From assembly GCA_020724945.1 (NCBI GenBank), contig DYFX01000001.1, positions 1-47,943 of the forward strand: 47,943 bases of DNA. The letters run 5' to 3'. The DNA comes from Candidatus Paceibacter sp. GTDB lineage: Bacteria; Patescibacteriota; Patescibacteriia; SG8-24; DYFX01. Shown here in pieces: positions 17,292 to 23,146 of the stretch. Under the pieces are notes generated by a model that worked only from the letters and a program-made list of their open reading frames with translations, was not told the origin of the DNA and ran no database searches. Each line of letters opens with the position of its first letter. Position 1 is the first letter of the stretch. The position numbers and the translations under genes were made by a program.

Positions 17292-17504
17292 CTACATCGC
17301 GGTCGCGTCGGCGACGGCGAGTTCGGTGGCGCCGCAGAGTCCGCATTCGATGCCGAGGTCCTCCTTGCGGATCTCCCCGCACGATTCGCAGAACAGCGCG
17401 CCGTCCATCTCGTCGATCGAAGCGGAACTGCAGCGCTCGCATCGGTATGCGATGTCGCGGTTGTTGAGTTCCCCGCAGTACGCGCAGGCGTACGACATGG
17501 CCAT
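17292..17504 (-). CDS. Small four-CxxC zinc-ribbon protein, 70 aa
   Basis: Begins MAMSYACAYCGEL and contains four CxxC pairs: CAYC, CERC, CESC and CGLC, evenly spaced about every 15 residues. This is enough for two zinc ribbons in a protein with little else. No named family recognised. It is transcribed divergently from lexA, with its own promoter at 17540-17568 (TTGTTT-17-TATGCT), and is closed by a terminator, so it is a single-gene unit. A nucleic-acid-binding or zinc-adaptor role is likely from the fold but not shown. An internal ATG two codons in is an alternative start. Confidence 0.75.
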   Translation of the reverse strand: MAMSYACAYCGELNNRDIAYRCERCSSASIDEMDGALFCESCGEIRKEDLGIECGLCGATELAVADATAM

Positions 17505-17539
17505 ACGAAAGATCGCTCAAGATTTTTTAACCGACGGGA

Positions 17540-17568
17540 AGCATAACATCAGGTGCGCGGTGAAACAA
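17540..17568 (-). promoter_or_regulatory. Promoter of the small zinc-ribbon gene
   Basis: TTGTTT (17568-17563), 17-nt spacer, TATGCT (17545-17540) on the minus strand. A start near 17533 gives a leader of about 29 nt. It is some 35 bp from the lexA operator, so cross-control is possible. Confidence 0.55.
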
Positions 17569-17595
17569 GCAAAAAAGATATCCACATTCGCACCC

Positions 17596-17643
17596 TTGCG
17601 CTGTTCGCCTTTCGTTCATCTATACTATGAACGAAAGGCGAAC
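17596..17643 (+). promoter_or_regulatory. lexA promoter with symmetrical LexA-type operator
   Basis: The -10 TATACT (17621-17626) is flanked by two perfect 17-bp inverted arms. The left arm contains GTTC-N7-GTTC (17603-17617) and the right its mirror image GAAC-N7-GAAC (17629-17643). A weak TTGCGC at 17596-17601 may act as -35 with a long 19-nt spacer. GTTC-N7-GTTC is the LexA box known from Alphaproteobacteria, so autorepression is the obvious reading. Confidence 0.7.
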
Positions 17644-17673
17644 ACTTATTCACACCTCATTCATCCTATTTCT

Positions 17674-18276
17674 ATGTTCGAACTCACCTCGAAACAGAAG
17701 GAACTCCTGGACGCCATCCAGGAACATGTCGGCGAACGGGGCGTGATGCCCAGTTACCGCGAACTGGCGACCGCCATGGGCGCGTCCAGTCCGGCCACGA
17801 TCCATAAGCATGTGTCCCTGCTCGAAAAGAAGGGCTATGTCCTCCGCCACGACGGCGGCCGCTCGCTCTCCCTCACCCCGAAGGCCACCACGCGCCGCCC
17901 GGCCATCGGCCTCCCGCTCCGCGGCCTCATCACCGCCGGCCTCCCCATCGAAGCCATCGAGACGAACGACACCATCGATGTCCCGGCCGACATGGTGGTG
18001 GACGAGATCAACTCCTATGTCCTCAAGGTGAAGGGCGAATCGATGATCGACGACGGCATTTTGGACGGCGACTTCGTCATCGTCGAGCGCAACCCCTCGC
18101 CCAGGAACGGCGACATCGTCGTCGCCCTCCTCGAGAACACCTACGCCACCCTCAAGCGCTTCTACCGCGAGACCAACCGCATCCGCCTCCAGCCCGCCAA
18201 CTCCACCATGCAGCCCTTCTATGTCCACGACCCGCTCATCCAAGGCGTCGTGCGGGCGGTGTTGCGGAAGTACTAG
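17674..18276 (+). CDS. lexA: LexA repressor
   Basis: SOS-response repressor that cleaves itself when RecA is activated by DNA damage. The 200-aa protein has an N-terminal winged helix-turn-helix (residues ~1-65, PSYRELATAMGASSPATIHKHV), a linker, and the peptidase domain. The scissile Ala88-Gly89 is in LITAGLP, the nucleophile is Ser123 in GESMIDDGILDGD, and the general base is Lys161 in YATLKRFYR. All catalytic parts are intact. The ATG at 17674 is the first in frame after the operator and gives the standard N-terminus MFELTSKQKELL. It is a stand-alone gene. Confidence 0.95.
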   Translation: MFELTSKQKELLDAIQEHVGERGVMPSYRELATAMGASSPATIHKHVSLLEKKGYVLRHDGGRSLSLTPKATTRRPAIGLPLRGLITAGLPIEAIETNDTIDVPADMVVDEINSYVLKVKGESMIDDGILDGDFVIVERNPSPRNGDIVVALLENTYATLKRFYRETNRIRLQPANSTMQPFYVHDPLIQGVVRAVLRKY

Positions 18277-18284
18277 CCCCCATA

Positions 18285-18411
18285 TCATCCCGAGCCGCGC
18301 ACACCAGCGCGGCGATAGGGACCCCTTTACGGAGGCCGGCCGCCAGACCGAACGACGCTACGGTGTTTAAAAGCGATTCCTATCGCCCCGCACCGCGGGG
18401 CTCGGAATGAC
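18285..18411. repeat. Intergenic palindromic repeat, family A, copy 3 (with internal insert)
   Basis: Same ends and core as the other A copies (ATCATCCCGAGC ... GCTCGGAATGAC), but about 40 bp are inserted between GGGACCCCTTT and AAAAGCGATTCC. The insert begins ACGGAGGCCGGCCGCC and has no counterpart elsewhere in the window. It lies just after the lexA stop and could serve as its transcription end. Together with the next entry it accounts for the gene-poor stretch 18277-18595. Confidence 0.8.
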
Positions 18412-18428
18412 ATATAACCTACATCCTT

Positions 18429-18536
18429 ATGTCCAGGAGGAAGTTCAAATCGATGTATCGCCAGCTGGTCGGGCATGTCGTGGATTGGTTCGAAATCGCG
18501 GAATATGAAGATCGCGTCGATTCCCTCGCGTCGTAG
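18429..18536 (+). CDS. Possible 35-aa small protein
   Basis: An open frame MSRRKFKSMYRQLVGHVVDW... ending DRVDSLAS, with a basic N-terminus and amphipathic remainder. An AGGAGG follows rather than precedes the ATG, so initiation support is weak. It is listed because the intervening DNA is otherwise unexplained and composition is protein-like (W, F, Y and H present). The base composition here is lower in GC than neighbours. It may equally be non-coding leader DNA of the superoxide dismutase gene. Confidence 0.3.
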   Translation: MSRRKFKSMYRQLVGHVVDWFEIAEYEDRVDSLAS

Positions 18537-18563
18537 ACGCTCTCGGGACGGGTTTGCTATGCT
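18534..18563 (+). promoter_or_regulatory. Probable promoter of the superoxide dismutase gene
   Basis: TAGACG (18534-18539), 18-nt spacer, TATGCT (18558-18563). A start near 18570 leaves about 26 nt before the ATG at 18596. Confidence 0.45.
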
Positions 18564-18595
18564 TGAACCTGTCCTTAATGTACGAACCGTCTTCT

Positions 18596-19192
18596 ATGTC
18601 GGAATTGCAAGTCAAACCCCTCAAGTACAAGGAATTGCCGGGGCTGTCTGAAAAACAGCTTTCGGAGCACCACGATGTCCTCTACGCCGGGTATGTCAAG
18701 AAAACGAACGAGATCCGCGGCAAGCTGGAGAGCGTCTCGCTCGAAGGCGTGAACGCCACGCACAGCGATCTCCGCGAGCTCAAGCTCGAAGAGACCTTCG
18801 CCTTGAACGGCGTGAAGCTCCATGAACGCTACTTCGACAACCTCGGCGGCAAGGGCGGCGCGCCGGAAGGCGCGATCGCCGACTGGATCATGGAAGACTT
18901 CGGCTCCTACGAGAAGTGGCAGGCCGAGTTCTCCGCCTGCGGCATGGCCGCGCGCGGCTGGGTCGTGCTGGCCTTCGACCTCGAAGAGAAGCGCCTCATG
19001 AATGTCGTCTGCGATGTCCATAACCAAGGCGGCGTCTGGGGCCAGGTCCCGCTCCTCGTCCTCGATGTCTACGAGCACGCCTACTTCCTCGACTACGCCA
19101 CCGCCCGCAAGAAGTACCTGGAGACCTTCACCCAGAATGTCGACTGGTCCGCCGTGAACGCCCAGATCGAGAAGTTTGACCTCAAACGCTAG
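18596..19192 (+). CDS. Fe/Mn-family superoxide dismutase
   Basis: Converts superoxide to hydrogen peroxide and oxygen. The 198-aa protein follows the family layout: a helical N-terminal domain with SEKQLSEHHDVLYAGYV (first metal His), a second His in GVKLHERYFDNLGG, and the C-terminal ligand pair in LDVYEHAYFLDY (Asp and His), followed by ARKKYLETF. The usual DVWEHAYY tryptophan is Tyr here, and the N-terminal HHxxHH pattern is reduced, so it is a divergent member. Metal preference cannot be read by eye. An upstream in-frame ATG at 18578 is the alternative start. Confidence 0.9.
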   Translation: MSELQVKPLKYKELPGLSEKQLSEHHDVLYAGYVKKTNEIRGKLESVSLEGVNATHSDLRELKLEETFALNGVKLHERYFDNLGGKGGAPEGAIADWIMEDFGSYEKWQAEFSACGMAARGWVVLAFDLEEKRLMNVVCDVHNQGGVWGQVPLLVLDVYEHAYFLDYATARKKYLETFTQNVDWSAVNAQIEKFDLKR

Positions 19193-19206
19193 CGTCGATA
19201 CGATAA

Positions 19207-19233
19207 AGCCTCGCCCTCACCGGCGAGGCTTTC
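19207..19233 (+). terminator. Terminator of the superoxide dismutase gene
   Basis: Perfect 9-bp stem AGCCTCGCC-CTCACC-GGCGAGGCT with only a short TTTC tail. Confidence 0.55.
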
Positions 19234-19244
19234 GCATCTCGGAC

Positions 19245-19307
19245 CGGCAGGGCAAGCCCTGCGGCTACGGGAATGCGTACGGTAGCCGCAGGGCTTGCCC
19301 TGCCCCG
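19245..19307. repeat. BIME-like palindromic repeat, family B, copy 2 (units inverted)
   Basis: Two units in tail-to-tail order: CGGCAGGGCAAGCCCTGCGGCTAC, then GTAGCCGCAGGGCTTGCCCTGCC. This is the reverse order of units compared with copies 1, 3 and 4. The hairpin arms here read AGGGC/GCCCT instead of AAGGC/GCCTT, a paired change that keeps the stem intact. Confidence 0.85.
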
Positions 19308-19347
19308 TCGTGCACCTCGTCCGCATCATTCGTAATCCTATCGTCAT

Positions 19348-19869
19348 ATGTCCACCTTCATCGGTCAAAAGGCCCCCGAGTTCAAGCTCGAAGGCGTCTC
19401 GCATGAGACCTTCGAGTGGCACGCGCTCGCCGACTACCGCGGCAAGTGGGTCGTGCTGTTCTTCTACCCGCGCGACTTCACCTTCATCTGCCCGACCGAG
19501 ATCACCGGCTTCTCCAAGGCGGACGACGCCTTCAAGAAGCTGAACGCGCAGGTCCTGGGCGTCTCCACCGACTCCAAGCACTCGCACAAGGCTTGGCTCA
19601 AGGAGCTCGGCGCCCTCAAGTACCCGCTCCTCGCCGACACGACGCACAAGGTCGCTGCCGCCTACGGCGCGCTCATCGAGGAAGAAGGCGAAGCCATCCG
19701 CGCCACCTTCATCATCGATCCTGAAGGCACCGTGAAATACGCCCTCTACCACGCCGACAATGTCGGCCGCTCCGTCAAAGAGACCCTCCGCGTCCTGGAA
19801 GCCCTCCAGACCGGCGAAAAGTGCCCCATGGAGTGGAACCCGGGAGAGCAGACATTGGGGAAGCCCTAA
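19348..19869 (+). CDS. 2-Cys peroxiredoxin (AhpC/TSA family)
   Basis: Thiol peroxidase reducing hydrogen and alkyl peroxides. The 173-aa protein carries the peroxidatic Cys48 in FTFICPTEI and the resolving Cys159 in GEKCPMEWNPGEQTLGK, the arrangement of typical 2-Cys enzymes. The catalytic Thr/Arg environment (FYPRDFTFICPT) is intact. It stands directly after the superoxide dismutase gene, so superoxide and peroxide removal are encoded side by side, although a terminator and a repeat separate them. No dedicated reductase (AhpF) is in the window. Confidence 0.95.
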   Translation: MSTFIGQKAPEFKLEGVSHETFEWHALADYRGKWVVLFFYPRDFTFICPTEITGFSKADDAFKKLNAQVLGVSTDSKHSHKAWLKELGALKYPLLADTTHKVAAAYGALIEEEGEAIRATFIIDPEGTVKYALYHADNVGRSVKETLRVLEALQTGEKCPMEWNPGEQTLGKP

Positions 19870-19962
19870 ACCCTTTTGCTGCGCGGCTTATCGCGCCCTG
19901 ACAGGGCCAAGACCTACAACTACCCGTCATCCCCGCGCAGGCGGCGATCCAGAAACGAAAAG

Positions 19963-19989
19963 AAAAAGACGGCGTGAGCCGTCTTTTTT
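19963..19989 (+). terminator. Bidirectional terminator between peroxiredoxin and the convergent zinc-ribbon gene
   Basis: AAAAAGACGGC-GTGA-GCCGTCTTTTTTT has A and T tracts on both sides of a perfect stem, so it can end transcription from either strand. The 90 bp before it contain a single copy of a CGTCATCCCCGCGCAGGCGG-like element and nothing else recognised. Confidence 0.8.
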
Positions 19990-20001
19990 TAATTGCAAAA
20001 A

Positions 20002-20343
20002 CTACATCGTCAGGTTCCTTATGACCCCCGCTAAAACCAAACCCGCAATCATTATGCCGGGGTAGAAAAGGCGCGTAAGATGCTCGCTCCGACAAATTGA
20101 ACAGCGGTACGAATCGACATCAAGCAAACTCCATCGCTCTTCGGTTTGCGCACAGCCGATGCATTTCTCGTACAGCGGAAACTTGGTGCCAGTAGTTGCA
20201 CATTTTGGACAAGAAGATTCCGCATGGTATTCCATTCGCCCAATAAAGGCGTCCGGATTGTCCCAGGCTTCTGCTTCATGCGTAGTACCCCAGTAAGAAA
20301 AGCACTCGCTACATCCGTAGTAAGCTTTGGACGAGACGATCAT
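20002..20343 (-). CDS. Multi-CxxC zinc-ribbon protein with C-terminal membrane segment
   Basis: 113 aa from the ATG at 20343. It carries four CxxC pairs (CSEC, CPKC, CIGC, CSIC), i.e. two probable zinc ribbons, and ends in a hydrophobic segment LFYPGIMIAGLVLAGVIRNL that could anchor it in the membrane. No family recognised. It starts 2 nt after the pepA stop and so is in the pepA transcript. Its DNA is visibly poorer in G+C and uses A/T-ending codons much more than any neighbour, which suggests recent acquisition. Confidence 0.7.
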   Translation of the reverse strand: MIVSSKAYYGCSECFSYWGTTHEAEAWDNPDAFIGRMEYHAESSCPKCATTGTKFPLYEKCIGCAQTEERWSLLDVDSYRCSICRSEHLTRLFYPGIMIAGLVLAGVIRNLTM

Positions 20344-20345
20344 AG

Positions 20346-21839
20346 TTACAATTTCCTCAAAAACTCCAACAACAGTCTCGCCCCATGCCCTGACGCGCCC
20401 CAAGGCCGCTCGTCCTGGTAGTCCTTCTCGTTATACGACGGCCCGGCGATGTCGAGGTGGGCCCAGCTCGGGGTTTCGCCGATGAATTCTTTCAGGAAGA
20501 GCCCGGCGGTGATGGTGCCGGCGCCGCCTTTGCTGCCGATGTTCTTGAGGTCGGCGTGGCGGCTCTTTACCTGCTCCGCATACGGAGCGTAGAGCGGCAG
20601 GCGCCAGAGCGGTTCGCCGGAGGCGGCGGAAGCCTGTTCGAGGCGCGCGGCGAGCTTGTCGTCGTCGGTGAGCATGCCGGTGATGTCCTGTCCGAGCGCG
20701 ACGATGCAGGCGCCGGTCAGGGTCGCGAGGTCGATCATCATGTCGGGCTTCTGCTGGGATCCGTAGAAGAGCGTGTCGGCCAGGGTCACGCGGCCTTCGG
20801 CGTCGGTGTTCAGGATTTCGATGGTCTTGCCGGACATCGTCTTCACGATGTCACCGGGGCGGATGGCGGTGCCGGAGGGCATGTTCTCGACCATGGCGCA
20901 GATGCCGTGGACCTCGACGGGGAGCTTCAGGACCGTGAGCGCGCGGAAGACGGCCAGCACGGCCGCGGCGCCCGCCATGTCGATCTTCATGTCCATCATC
21001 CCGTCGGCGGGCTTGAGCGAAAGGCCGCCCGAATCGAAGGTGACGCCCTTGCCGACCAGCACGACGCGCTTCTTCGCCTTCGCGGCCGGCTTATAGGTGA
21101 GGTGGATCATCTTCGGCTCGTGCGCGGAACCCTGCGCCACCGCCAAGATGCCGCCGCAGCCCATCTGCAGGAGCTCCTTGCGGCCGAAGATCTTGATGCT
21201 CATCCGCTTCTGCCCGACGGCCAAGGCCAGCGCCTCCTGCACGAAAGTGGCCGGATGCATCTCGAGCGCCGGCGTATTCACCAGGTTCCGGGCGTAGGCG
21301 GACGCGCCCGCGAAGGCCTGCGCGTCGGCCACGCACTTCTCGAAGAACTTGGCGTTGATCGAGAGCGCCGTGAGCAAGGCGACCTCTTCGAGAGGCTTCA
21401 GCTTCTTGTCCTCCTTGTAGCGGTCATAGCGGTACGCCCCGAGGATGAGGCCCTCCGCGGCGGCCTGGATGGCGTCGCCCACCTTGGGGCTGGCCTTCTC
21501 GAACGGCAGCCAGAGCGCGAGCGTCTTGGCCTTCGATGCGCCCGCCAGCTTCGCCGCGCGCGCCGTGGCGCTGCGGAGGCGCTTCAGGTCGAATCCCTTG
21601 CGGTCGCCGAGCCCGAGCAGGGCCAGCTTCCGATACGGGAGCTTGTCGTGCGTATGGATGGAGAGCGTCGCTCCCTCCTTCGCCTTGAACTCATCCTCGC
21701 GCACATGCACGGAAAGATGTCCGCCCAGCGCCGCATCGAGCTTCGAGACCGGCGTGATTTCGGAACCCTCGAACACGCCGACGATGAGGAGATCGGCCTT
21801 GGCTTCTTGCGGAAGCGTCGTGGAGCGGAGGATGCGCAT
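20346..21839 (-). CDS. pepA: Leucyl aminopeptidase (M17 cytosol aminopeptidase)
   Basis: Two-metal exopeptidase removing N-terminal residues during peptide turnover; some homologues also bind DNA. 497 aa from the ATG at 21839. The C-terminal catalytic domain contains the metal and catalytic residues in VGKGVTFDSGGLSLKP, KIDMAGAAAV, and the family signature NTDAEGRVTLAD. The N-terminal domain (to ~170) is the usual variable alpha/beta domain. The start is set by the promoter TTGACC-17-TATGGT, which ends 9 nt before this ATG; a longer frame upstream overlaps that promoter. It is co-transcribed with the downstream zinc-ribbon gene. Confidence 0.96.
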   Translation of the reverse strand: MRILRSTTLPQEAKADLLIVGVFEGSEITPVSKLDAALGGHLSVHVREDEFKAKEGATLSIHTHDKLPYRKLALLGLGDRKGFDLKRLRSATARAAKLAGASKAKTLALWLPFEKASPKVGDAIQAAAEGLILGAYRYDRYKEDKKLKPLEEVALLTALSINAKFFEKCVADAQAFAGASAYARNLVNTPALEMHPATFVQEALALAVGQKRMSIKIFGRKELLQMGCGGILAVAQGSAHEPKMIHLTYKPAAKAKKRVVLVGKGVTFDSGGLSLKPADGMMDMKIDMAGAAAVLAVFRALTVLKLPVEVHGICAMVENMPSGTAIRPGDIVKTMSGKTIEILNTDAEGRVTLADTLFYGSQQKPDMMIDLATLTGACIVALGQDITGMLTDDDKLAARLEQASAASGEPLWRLPLYAPYAEQVKSRHADLKNIGSKGGAGTITAGLFLKEFIGETPSWAHLDIAGPSYNEKDYQDERPWGASGHGARLLLEFLRKL

Positions 21840-21848
21840 AGTGGGTCC

Positions 21849-21877
21849 ACCATAAAGCCGACCAAAGAAACGGTCAA
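21849..21877 (-). promoter_or_regulatory. pepA promoter (near-leaderless)
   Basis: TTGACC (21877-21872), 17-nt spacer, TATGGT (21854-21849) on the minus strand. The expected start is about 3 nt before the ATG at 21839. Confidence 0.65.
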
Positions 21878-21901
21878 TCGACCACCTCGTCATCCTCTGT
21901 A

Positions 21902-21967
21902 GTAGCTACAGGGCTTGCCCTGCCCCGTCGTACGGGCGCGAACCGGCAAGGCAAGCCTTGCGGCTAC
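21902..21967. repeat. BIME-like palindromic repeat, family B, copy 3
   Basis: GTAGCTACAGGGCTTGCCCTG ... GGCAAGGCAAGCCTTGCGGCTAC. One unit has AGGGC/GCCCT arms and the other AAGGC/GCCTT. The stop codon of the alkyltransferase gene lies inside its right end. Confidence 0.85.
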
Positions 21968-22263
21968 ACTGCCCCCTCTTTCTTCAACAGCGCCAGCTTC
22001 TTCGCTGGCCCTCCGAACGCATACTCCCCCACCCTGCCATCCGCCCGCACCACGCGATGGCACGGCACGCGCTTCGTGTCCGTGTTCCTGCTCATGATGG
22101 TTCCGACGGCTCTGGCCGCTCCGGGGCGTCCGGCGGCCTTGGCGACCTCGCCGTAGGTGCGCGTCTCTCCGCGCGGAATCTGCGAGACGACGCGATAGAC
22201 CGCGCGCGCGAACGGCGTGTCAGGCTCCGAGCGCTTTGAGGTCTTGGAGGACTTCTTCGGCAT
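21964..22263 (-). CDS. O6-alkylguanine-DNA alkyltransferase-like protein (single domain)
   Basis: 99 aa. Contains only the active-site domain of the Ogt/ATL family: TPFARAVYRVVSQIPRGETRTYGEVAKAAG, a helix-turn-helix with AARAVGTIMSRN, and VPCHRVVRADG with the alkyl-acceptor Cys. The N-terminal ribonuclease-like domain is missing. With Cys present it can in principle accept alkyl groups, unlike Trp-type ATL proteins. The start overlaps the 3' end of the peroxiredoxin gene by 44 bp. The stop codon falls inside a family B repeat, so the repeat supplies the end of the gene. Confidence 0.85.
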   Translation of the reverse strand: MPKKSSKTSKRSEPDTPFARAVYRVVSQIPRGETRTYGEVAKAAGRPGAARAVGTIMSRNTDTKRVPCHRVVRADGRVGEYAFGGPAKKLALLKKEGAV

Positions 22264-22690
22264 GGTCTTTCGGTTTGACGCCTTCATAGATCTTGGCGAT
22301 CTTCCCTTGCGGGTCGATGAGATACGAGTTGCGGAGGATACCCATGTATTCGCGGCCCATGAACTTCTTCTTGGCCCAGACGCCGTAGGCGCCGAGCATC
22401 TCCTTCTTCTCGTCGGAGAGGAGCGTGAACGGCAGCTCGTACTTCTCGGCGAACTTGGCGTGCTTCTTCACGGGGTCGGCGCTCACACCGAGCACGACCG
22501 CTTTCATCTTCTTGAATTTCGGGAAGTTGTCGCGGAGCGTGCAGGCTTCGACCGTGCAGCCCGGCGTGTCGTCCTTGGGATAGAAATACAGCAGGACCCA
22601 CCGGCCGAGGTAGTCCTTCAGGTCGTGTTCCTTCCCGGCCTGGTCCGGCAGGCGGAATCCAGGGGCCTTTTGTCCGATTTTCAGCGGCAT
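22220..22690 (-). CDS. bcp: Bcp/PrxQ-type peroxiredoxin
   Basis: Monomeric thioredoxin-dependent peroxidase. 156 aa, starting MPLKIGQKAPGFRLPDQAGK. The peroxidatic Cys45 and the resolving Cys50 are in DDTPGCTVEACTLRD, the five-residue spacing typical of PrxQ. NSYLIDPQGKIAKIYEGVKPKDHAEEVL closes the fold. It is the second peroxiredoxin in the window. The ATG at 22690 is preferred; a TATACT -10 at 22719-22724 gives a short leader. The last 44 bp overlap the alkyltransferase gene. Confidence 0.95.
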   Translation of the reverse strand: MPLKIGQKAPGFRLPDQAGKEHDLKDYLGRWVLLYFYPKDDTPGCTVEACTLRDNFPKFKKMKAVVLGVSADPVKKHAKFAEKYELPFTLLSDEKKEMLGAYGVWAKKKFMGREYMGILRNSYLIDPQGKIAKIYEGVKPKDHAEEVLQDLKALGA

Positions 22691-22718
22691 GACGGTGGCT
22701 TTACTTGGAAACACGCCG

Positions 22719-22726
22719 AGTATATC
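22719..22726. promoter_or_regulatory. Overlapping divergent -10 elements for bcp and the pterin dehydratase gene
   Basis: The minus strand reads TATACT (22724-22719) for bcp. The plus strand reads TATATC (22721-22726), which ends 8 nt before the ATG at 22735. The two promoters share most of the same bases, so they probably compete. No convincing -35 was seen on either side. Confidence 0.45.
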
Positions 22727-22734
22727 ATAGCTCC

Positions 22735-23073
22735 ATGTCAGACACCCCTTTGATCGGACAAGTCTGCGTCTCGTGCCGCCCCGGCATGCCGACGCTCACG
22801 AAGGACGAGATCGCCGAGTACATGCCGCAGACGCCCGGCTGGGCGCTCTCGGACGACGGCAAGTGGATCCGCCGCGACTTCAAGTTCAAGGACTACATGG
22901 AAGGGATCGACTTCCTGAACAAGGTGAGCGCCATCGCCGAAGCCGAAGGTCATCACCCCGACTACCGCGGCGGCTGGGGTAAGCTCACGCTCGAGCTCAC
23001 GACCCACGCCATCCACGGCCTCTCGAAGAACGACTTCATCCTCGCCGCAAAGATCAACGCCCTGCTCGATTGA
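22735..23073 (+). CDS. Pterin-4a-carbinolamine dehydratase-like protein
   Basis: 112 aa. The fold signature is present: KWIRRDFKFKDYMEGIDFLNKVSAIAEAEGHHPD followed by LTLELTTHAIHGLSKNDFILAAKIN. The histidines of GHHPD and TTHAIHG form the active site that dehydrates carbinolamine pterin. No pterin-dependent hydroxylase is in the window, so the substrate here is uncertain, and some homologues have moonlighting roles. The first 20 residues (CVSCRPGMPTL) are the common bacterial N-terminal extension. The start is probably leaderless. Confidence 0.92.
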   Translation: MSDTPLIGQVCVSCRPGMPTLTKDEIAEYMPQTPGWALSDDGKWIRRDFKFKDYMEGIDFLNKVSAIAEAEGHHPDYRGGWGKLTLELTTHAIHGLSKNDFILAAKINALLD

Positions 23074-23090
23074 GCAAGGCGTTTTTTCTT
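23056..23090 (+). terminator. Terminator of the pterin dehydratase gene
   Basis: AACGCC-TGCTC / GAGCA-GGCGTT with one-base bulges and a GATT loop, followed by TTTTTTC. The stop codon is in the loop. Confidence 0.8.
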
Positions 23091-23093
23091 CGT

Positions 23094-23127
23094 GTACCGA
23101 TTTGCGTCACCTGACGCATTTTCGTAC
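23094..23127. repeat. 34-bp palindromic repeat, family C, copy 1
   Basis: GTACCGATTTGCGTCACCTG then ACGCATTTTCGTAC: a near-perfect palindrome centred on TGCGTCA/TGACGCA with GTAC at both ends. The second copy is at 24407-24440. The two bracket the RlmI-like gene at its 3' and 5' sides. Confidence 0.8.
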
Positions 23128-23146
23128 GCGCCTGTTTCCGCGCGGA

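Noticed and set aside
18443..18460. GTTCAAATC-like stretch resembling a tRNA T-loop
   Set aside because: No acceptor stem, anticodon arm or CCA context; no tRNA found anywhere in the window.
19922..19955. CGTCATCCCCGCGCAGGCGG-like element resembling a common bacterial interspersed repeat
   Set aside because: Only one degenerate copy is present here, so it cannot be called a repeat from this window.
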